A stretch of DNA of 12,003 bases from Deltaproteobacteria bacterium. GTDB lineage: Bacteria; Desulfobacterota; Binatia; UBA9968. Below the pieces are notes generated by a model that saw nothing but the letters and a program-made list of their open reading frames with translations, had not been told where the DNA came from and ran no database searches. The position numbers and the translations under genes are program-made. Shown in pieces: positions 7,930 through 12,003 of this stretch. The stretch covers positions 1 to 12,003 of the forward strand of contig VBLN01000028.1 in NCBI GenBank assembly GCA_005878685.1. The letters are read 5' to 3'. The stretch's first letter is position 1; each line of letters starts with the position of its first letter.

Positions 7930-9102
7930 CTAAAACCTTACCTGCCGGATTCTTTCCGTAACCTCCCTTAGGCGTTCTTTCGCGACGCAGATAGTGAAAC
8001 GAACATACCCCTCTCCAACCTCACCGAAACCATTTCCTGGGGTCGTGACGACTCCCACCTCATCGAGCAGCTTGGCGGTAAATTGGGCAGACGTTAAGCC
8101 TTTGGGGGCGGAAACCCAGACGTAGAAGGTCGCCCGCGGCTTTTCACACTCAAGGCCGGCCGCTCGAAGCCCCGACACGAGAATGTCTCTTCTTTCCTGA
8201 TAGACTCTCCTGGAAGGCTCTACGATCTCGTCGCCGAGATGAAGCGCTTCAATGGCCGCTTCCTGAACCGCCTGAAAAATGCCGGAATCTACGTTGGATT
8301 TGACCTGGGCTAACCCACTCACCAGATCCTTGTTTCCAACGGCCATGCCGACGCGCCAGCCGGTCATATTGAAGGTCTTAGAAAGGGAATGGAATTCGAT
8401 CCCGACCTCTTGGGCGCCCTCGAGCTCAAGGAAACTCGCTGGACGGTAGCCGTCAAAACCCATTTCCGTGTAGGCCGCATCATGGCAAACAATGATGTTG
8501 TAGCGATGGGCAAATTCCACCACCCGGGCAAAAAAATCCTTTTCGGCTACTGCGGCAGTCGGGTTGTTGGGATAATTGATCCAGAGCATCTTCGCCTGGC
8601 GGGCTACCCCCGCAGGAACTGCATCGAGATCGGGGAGGAAATGGTTCTGCTTGACGAGGGGAAGAAAATAGTTTTTCCCCCCGCAAAATGAGGTTCCGAT
8701 GTGGTAAACAGGATAGCATGGGCTGGCTACCAAAACGATGTCGCCAGGATCCACAAAGGCTATCGCCATGTTCGCAATGCCCTCTTTGGAACCGATAAGA
8801 GAGACCACCTCCCTTTCGGGATCGAGCTTGACGCCAAAACGCTTCTGATACCATATAGCGACCGCCTCACGATACTGCAGAAGACCAGCACTGCTGGGGT
8901 AGCGATGGTTGACCGGCTTGCTAGCCCCTTCCATGAGTTTTTCCACGATCTTAGGAGGTGTTGGGATGTCTGGATCGCCGACGCCCAGATCGATCAGATC
9001 GACCCCACGGGCCAAGGCCTCCTTCTTCTTACGATCGATTTCAGTAAACAGATAGGTCGGTAACTCTTTGATTCTTTTAGCTTTTTCTATAGTGATGGCC
9101 AA
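7930..9102 (-). CDS. dapL: LL-diaminopimelate aminotransferase (fold-type I PLP aminotransferase)
   Basis: DapL converts tetrahydrodipicolinate directly to LL-2,6-diaminopimelate with glutamate as donor, a short route to lysine and meso-DAP. The product is 390 residues. The PLP-binding lysine is Lys242 in SLSKTFNMTGWRVG (239-252). Other class I/II aminotransferase marks are the DLGVGDPDIPTP segment (38-49), SSAGLLQYREAVAIWY (70-85), NYPNNPTAAV (176-185) and a C-terminal YVRFTICV with the substrate-binding Arg. The whole-length resemblance to DapL-type enzymes (MAI-IEKA--IK-LP-YLF-EIDRKK) supports the specific call; an alanine- or aspartate-type aminotransferase is the alternative. The start is TTG at 9102-9100, with GAAGGGG ten bases upstream; no ATG lies before the conserved start. 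Confidence 0.85.
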   Translation of the reverse strand: MAITIEKAKRIKELPTYLFTEIDRKKKEALARGVDLIDLGVGDPDIPTPPKIVEKLMEGASKPVNHRYPSSAGLLQYREAVAIWYQKRFGVKLDPEREVVSLIGSKEGIANMAIAFVDPGDIVLVASPCYPVYHIGTSFCGGKNYFLPLVKQNHFLPDLDAVPAGVARQAKMLWINYPNNPTAAVAEKDFFARVVEFAHRYNIIVCHDAAYTEMGFDGYRPASFLELEGAQEVGIEFHSLSKTFNMTGWRVGMAVGNKDLVSGLAQVKSNVDSGIFQAVQEAAIEALHLGDEIVEPSRRVYQERRDILVSGLRAAGLECEKPRATFYVWVSAPKGLTSAQFTAKLLDEVGVVTTPGNGFGEVGEGYVRFTICVAKERLREVTERIRQVRF

Positions 9103-9136
9103 TAGCTTAAAACCCCTTCAGAATCAAAATCGCACA

Positions 9137-9165
9137 TTTCTACCTGTTTTTTGCCTTTTTGACAA
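9137..9165 (-). promoter_or_regulatory. Sigma70-type promoter of the dapL-folK unit
   Basis: On the minus strand TTGTCA (9165-9160) and TAGAAA (9142-9137) are separated by 17 bases. The -35 box matches consensus at 5 of 6 positions and the -10 box at 4 of 6. Transcription would start near 9130, about 28 bases before the dapL TTG. No attenuator-like leader or riboswitch structure is evident. Confidence 0.5.
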
Positions 9166-9169
9166 CTAC

Positions 9170-9479
9170 TTTTATTGCCCGTACTCCTTAGCGATCTAAT
9201 CTAAGACGAACATTCTTGTAGACGGTACAATCTCACCGAGAGCAAGAGGGGACTAACTAACAGATCCGAGGCCTAGAGAAATCGTCTCAGCCAACAACGG
9301 CAGTAATAACGCAAGCGAAAGAGTTACCCGGATACCATTGTCTTCGATGGGTGACGTTCAGGGGTAGAAGAAGAAGCGGGAGGCATTACGTGATCTTCTC
9401 CCGGCCTCGTCCTTATACCGGCCTTTCGCCAATACGACATAGGGTCCACTTTAGGTATTATTAATTTCAATATTCACAT
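9170..9479. other. Gene-free intergenic stretch between dapL and tctC
   Basis: I see no convincing gene, tRNA or mobile-element end here. It contains a 6-bp inverted repeat CGGGAG/CTCCCG (9377-9382 and 9398-9403, 15-base loop, no T-run) and two direct copies of CCGGCCT (9401-9407 and 9418-9424). One short open stretch around 9330-9460 has no start or recognisable motif. Confidence 0.5.
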
Positions 9480-9508
9480 TTGACATCTGTACGCTACCTG
9501 TCTTATTG
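9480..9508 (+). promoter_or_regulatory. Possible promoter of the tctCBA operon
   Basis: A perfect TTGACA lies at 9480-9485, but the -10 options 16-18 bases downstream (around 9502-9509, TTATTG or TATTGC) match consensus poorly. The position, about 60 bases ahead of tctC, is suitable. A weak -10 could mean that an activator is needed (inference). Confidence 0.3.
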
Positions 9509-9570
9509 CTTTACCCCGCCATAGGTGATAGAGGGATGCCCCAGGAATCTTAAGAGGAAGGAGACCCGAA

Positions 9571-10734
9571 ATGAGAACAATGTTCCGTCTATTTCTTTTA
9601 TTCCTGACGCCAGTCATTCTTTCTCCTTGGGACACTGCAAAGGCTTGGGAACCCACGAAGCCTATTGAGTTTGTCATTCCAGCTGGCACCGGCGGCGGCG
9701 CTGACCAGATGGCTCGGCTGATCTCCGGCATTGCCGAGAAGCATAAGCTTTCTCCGCGGCCCATTATCGCGGTCAATAAATCCGGGGGTGCCGGGGCAGA
9801 AGGTTTTCTCTATGTGAAGGAAAAGAAGGGAGACGCTCATACAATCATCATCACGCTCTCCAACCTCTTCACCACTCCCCTCCACACGGGTATCCCTTTC
9901 AACTGGAAGGATCTGACGCCCGTGGCCCGGATGGCGTTGGACCAATTTATCTTGTGGGTCAATGCCGAGACTCCCTACAAAACTGCCAAAGAGTACATTG
10001 CCGCAGTCAAGGAGCGATCGGGCGGAGACAACCGGATGAAGATGGGTGGGACAGGCTCGGCCCAGGAGGATCAGATCATCACGATCCAGCTTGAGCAGGC
10101 CCTGGGAGTCAAGTTTACTTACGTTCCGTTTAAAGGCGGCGGCGAGGTCTGTGTAAACTTGGTCGGCAAACATATTGATTCCACGGTCAACAACCCCATT
10201 GAATGCGTCAGTCACTGGAAGGCGGGGCGAGTTAGACCGCTTGCAGTATTCGACACCGCGCGCATTTCGGAGTCTGACTGGAAGCAGATCCCAACGATCA
10301 AGGAGTCGCTAGGTGCGGATATTCACTACCAGATGTTGCGCGGAATCTTCGGCGCTCCTGATATGGCCAAGGATGTGGTCGAGTGGTACGTTGGCTTCCT
10401 GAAGAAGGTCTACGACACCCCTGATTTCAAGAAGTACCTATCCGACGGAGCCCTCAAGCCAGAGTTTACAACCGGGGCCGAGTACGTCAAATGGCTCGAC
10501 GGGGCGGAGCAACTCCATAAGGACCGCCGCAGATCTCGTCACCGCTTCGGTTTTGATGCTGTTGGGCGGCGTCGTTCTCCTCGACTCCCTCCGCCTCGGT
10601 ATCGGGTGGGGCACCGACGGCCCAAAGAGCGGATTCTTCCCGTTCTGGCTGGCGCTGATCATGATCGTGAGCTGCGGCATCATCATGCTGCAGACCCTCT
10701 GGCGATCATCCCAGGAGTCGTTTGTCACGCGTGA
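9571..10734 (+). CDS. tctC: TctC/Bug-type periplasmic solute receptor, with an aberrant C-terminus
   Basis: This is the extracytoplasmic binding protein of a tripartite tricarboxylate transporter. The ATG at 9571 has a strong AGGAAGGAG site. Residues 1-25 are a Sec signal peptide with cleavage likely after AKA. The mature part has the ligand loop IEFVIPAGTGGGADQMAR (32-49), KMGGTGSAQEDQI, the hallmark YVPFKGGGEV and VRPLAVF. Family resemblance continues through EYVKWLDGAEQLHKD, ending at residue 318 (10524). After that the frame runs for 69 more residues of Arg/His/Pro-rich sequence, which is simply the tctB region read out of frame. Normal family members end about 8-12 residues past this point. 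The natural end therefore seems to be missing, either by a real deletion or an assembly error. The ligand cannot be named from sequence. Confidence 0.85.
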   Translation: MRTMFRLFLLFLTPVILSPWDTAKAWEPTKPIEFVIPAGTGGGADQMARLISGIAEKHKLSPRPIIAVNKSGGAGAEGFLYVKEKKGDAHTIIITLSNLFTTPLHTGIPFNWKDLTPVARMALDQFILWVNAETPYKTAKEYIAAVKERSGGDNRMKMGGTGSAQEDQIITIQLEQALGVKFTYVPFKGGGEVCVNLVGKHIDSTVNNPIECVSHWKAGRVRPLAVFDTARISESDWKQIPTIKESLGADIHYQMLRGIFGAPDMAKDVVEWYVGFLKKVYDTPDFKKYLSDGALKPEFTTGAEYVKWLDGAEQLHKDRRRSRHRFGFDAVGRRRSPRLPPPRYRVGHRRPKERILPVLAGADHDRELRHHHAADPLAIIPGVVCHA

Positions 10735-10981
10735 ACAATTCGGTCCGGTGCTCAAAGTGTTTTGGCCCGCCGCCGCCATGTTGGTTCTCACTCACTTCGT
10801 CGGCCTCTATGTCGCCTCGGCACTTTATATCGGCTTTTACATGAGATGGGTCGGACGCCACTCTTGGCTCGCGGTCGTCGGACTCTCGGTTGCGATACCT
10901 GTCAGCTGTTTCCTCATCTTTGAATTGTGGTTCCTGGTGCCGATGCCGAAGGGACCACTGGAGACCTGGCTGGGCTACTGA
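10553..10981 (+). CDS. tctB: TctB family small membrane subunit of a TTT transporter, native start missing
   Basis: TctB is the small, four-helix inner-membrane subunit partnering TctA. The visible open frame gives 142 residues from a TTG at 10553 (or 141 from the ATG at 10556). Membrane segments are at about 1-10 (a truncated first helix), 28-49, 69-97 and 104-130. The SGFFPFWLAL segment (26-35) after the first helix is typical. In the same frame, family-like sequence continues upstream as RTAADLVTASVL from 10520, but with ATA where the start codon would be expected (10517-10519). Neither visible start has a ribosome binding site. The real beginning of the gene appears to have been lost together with the end of tctC. 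It ends in TGATG, its TGA sharing one base with the tctA ATG. Confidence 0.75.
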   Translation: MMLLGGVVLLDSLRLGIGWGTDGPKSGFFPFWLALIMIVSCGIIMLQTLWRSSQESFVTREQFGPVLKVFWPAAAMLVLTHFVGLYVASALYIGFYMRWVGRHSWLAVVGLSVAIPVSCFLIFELWFLVPMPKGPLETWLGY

Positions 10982-12003
10982 TGGGGCTGGAAAATATTTT
11001 TCTCGGGTTTCAGCAGGCGCTGGCCCATCAGAATCTACTTTACGCCGTTCTCGGGATTACTCTGGGGACGATCATCGGCGTGCTGCCTGGTCTGGGCGGC
11101 GCCAACGGCGTCGCGCTTCTGTTACCCCTTACCTTCAGGATGCCTCCGACCTCGGCAATCATTTTACTGACCTCGCTGTATTGGGGCGCGCTCTTCGGTG
11201 GCGCTATCACCTCGGTGCTGTTCAACATCCCAGGCGAGCCCTGGTCGGTGGCGACGACCTTCGACGGTTATCCGCTGGCTCGGCAGGGTAAGGGCGGTCA
11301 GGCACTGACCGCCGCGTTCACTTCATCATTCGTCGGGGCTCTCTTCGCAACTGTGCTCATCACTCTGTTTGCTCCCCTGCTCGCGGACGTGGCGCTCCGA
11401 TTCGGTCCACCCGAGATCTTCTCGATCCAGTTCCTCACCTTCTCGGCTTTTGTCGGTCTCGGCGGAGGCAACCCCCTGAAGTCGCTGGTCTCGGTTACCA
11501 TCGGCTTTATCCTGGCTGCTGTCGGTTTTGACATTGTGACGGGCCAGCTGCGCATGACCTTCGGGATCACCCAGCTGATGCAGGGTTTTGATTTCATTAT
11601 CGCCGTCATCGGCCTCTTTGGGATCGGTGAGATTTTTCTTTCTGTCGAGGAGGGGCTGAGTTTCAGGGGCGTCAACATCAAGCTGAATCTCCACGTCGTT
11701 CTGGACACATGGAAGACTCTGCCGCGTTACTGGCGCACTTTCGTGCGGAGCTGCTTCATAGGTTTTTGGATGGGATTCAAACCAGGCGGCGCGACGCCCG
11801 CCTCGTTCATGAGCTACTCGTTCGCCAAGCGATTTTCCAAAAACCCTGACCGATTCGGGAAGGGTGAGTTAGAAGGAGTGATAGCCCCTGAGACCGCCGC
11901 TCACGCCGCAGGCGTCGCGGCGATGCTGCCGATGATGACGCTCGGCATCCCTGGCTCTCCGACGGCGGCCGTGATGCTCGGTGGGCTGATCATCTGGGGT
12001 CTC
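10981..12003 (+). CDS. tctA: TctA family large membrane subunit of a TTT transporter (cut by window edge)
   Basis: TctA is the large, about 12-helix inner-membrane permease of the TTT family, driven by ion gradients. From the ATG at 10981, 341 codons are open to the right edge; complete members have about 500 residues. Hallmarks are GVLPGLGGANGVALLLPLTF (33-52), the strongly conserved IPGEPWSVATTFDGYPLARQ (83-102) and the second repeat segment KPGGATPASFMSYSFAKR. Near the edge lie GVIAPETAAHAAG and LGIPGSPTAAVML. The second repeat has PGGAT where many TctA proteins have PGxGAT, so it may belong to a distinct subgroup. It overlaps the tctB stop by one base and is probably co-translated. Confidence 0.93.
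   Translation, partial: MGLENIFLGFQQALAHQNLLYAVLGITLGTIIGVLPGLGGANGVALLLPLTFRMPPTSAIILLTSLYWGALFGGAITSVLFNIPGEPWSVATTFDGYPLARQGKGGQALTAAFTSSFVGALFATVLITLFAPLLADVALRFGPPEIFSIQFLTFSAFVGLGGGNPLKSLVSVTIGFILAAVGFDIVTGQLRMTFGITQLMQGFDFIIAVIGLFGIGEIFLSVEEGLSFRGVNIKLNLHVVLDTWKTLPRYWRTFVRSCFIGFWMGFKPGGATPASFMSYSFAKRFSKNPDRFGKGELEGVIAPETAAHAAGVAAMLPMMTLGIPGSPTAAVMLGGLIIWGL

Noticed and set aside
9330..9460. Short open stretch in the dapL-tctC gap, considered as a gene remnant
   Set aside because: It has no start codon with a ribosome binding site and no motif I recognise in any frame.
9598..10215. 205-residue open frame on the minus strand
   Set aside because: It is antisense to the well-supported tctC coding sequence and shows no motif, start site or operon context.
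10438..10791. 117-residue minus-strand open frame spanning the tctC/tctB junction
   Set aside because: It is antisense to the TctB membrane segments and has no family resemblance. It does not explain the broken junction.

Overview
The window reads as a chromosomal segment of a Gram-negative, mesophile-like bacterium with about 55% G+C. It carries Mpl and LdcA (murein recycling of a DAP-type wall), a Sec-exported solute receptor with a tripartite tricarboxylate transporter (TTT), an LL-diaminopimelate aminotransferase of the DapL route, and two DUF507 proteins. That mix suits Deltaproteobacteria-like lineages in the broad sense, or Methylomirabilota/Rokubacteria/Tectomicrobia-type genomes. No marker here fixes the phylum, so this is inference.

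Layout. (1) 1-3355, all on the minus strand: a tandem pair of DUF507 genes (3355-2808), groES-groEL (2601-650) with a sigma70-like promoter upstream and a strong intrinsic terminator downstream, then ffh (488 to beyond the left edge) with its own promoter. (2) 3356-3660: a divergent intergenic region with two exact DnaA boxes, a third close match and an inverted repeat. Genes run away from it on both sides, so it looks like an origin or a DnaA-controlled region. (3) 3661-7136, plus strand: ldcA, a beta-lactamase-fold serine hydrolase and mpl, tightly packed as one operon. (4) 7125-9102, minus strand: dapL, folK and a small membrane-anchored zinc-finger-like protein, converging on and overlapping the end of mpl. 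(5) 9103-9570: mostly gene-free. (6) 9571-12003, plus strand: tctC-tctB-tctA, with tctA running off the right edge. The tctC/tctB junction is abnormal: the end of tctC and the start of tctB both appear to be missing.

How the genes fit together. LdcA trims recycled murein tetrapeptide to tripeptide and Mpl ligates that tripeptide back onto UDP-MurNAc, so the plus-strand operon is a murein recycling unit with an uncharacterised serine hydrolase between the two. DapL, on the facing operon, makes the LL-DAP precursor of the same meso-DAP residue. GroES/GroEL and Ffh serve protein folding and membrane targeting. The TTT genes form a separate organic-acid (or other small anion) uptake system. The strongest leads are the DnaA-box cluster and the broken tctC/tctB junction.
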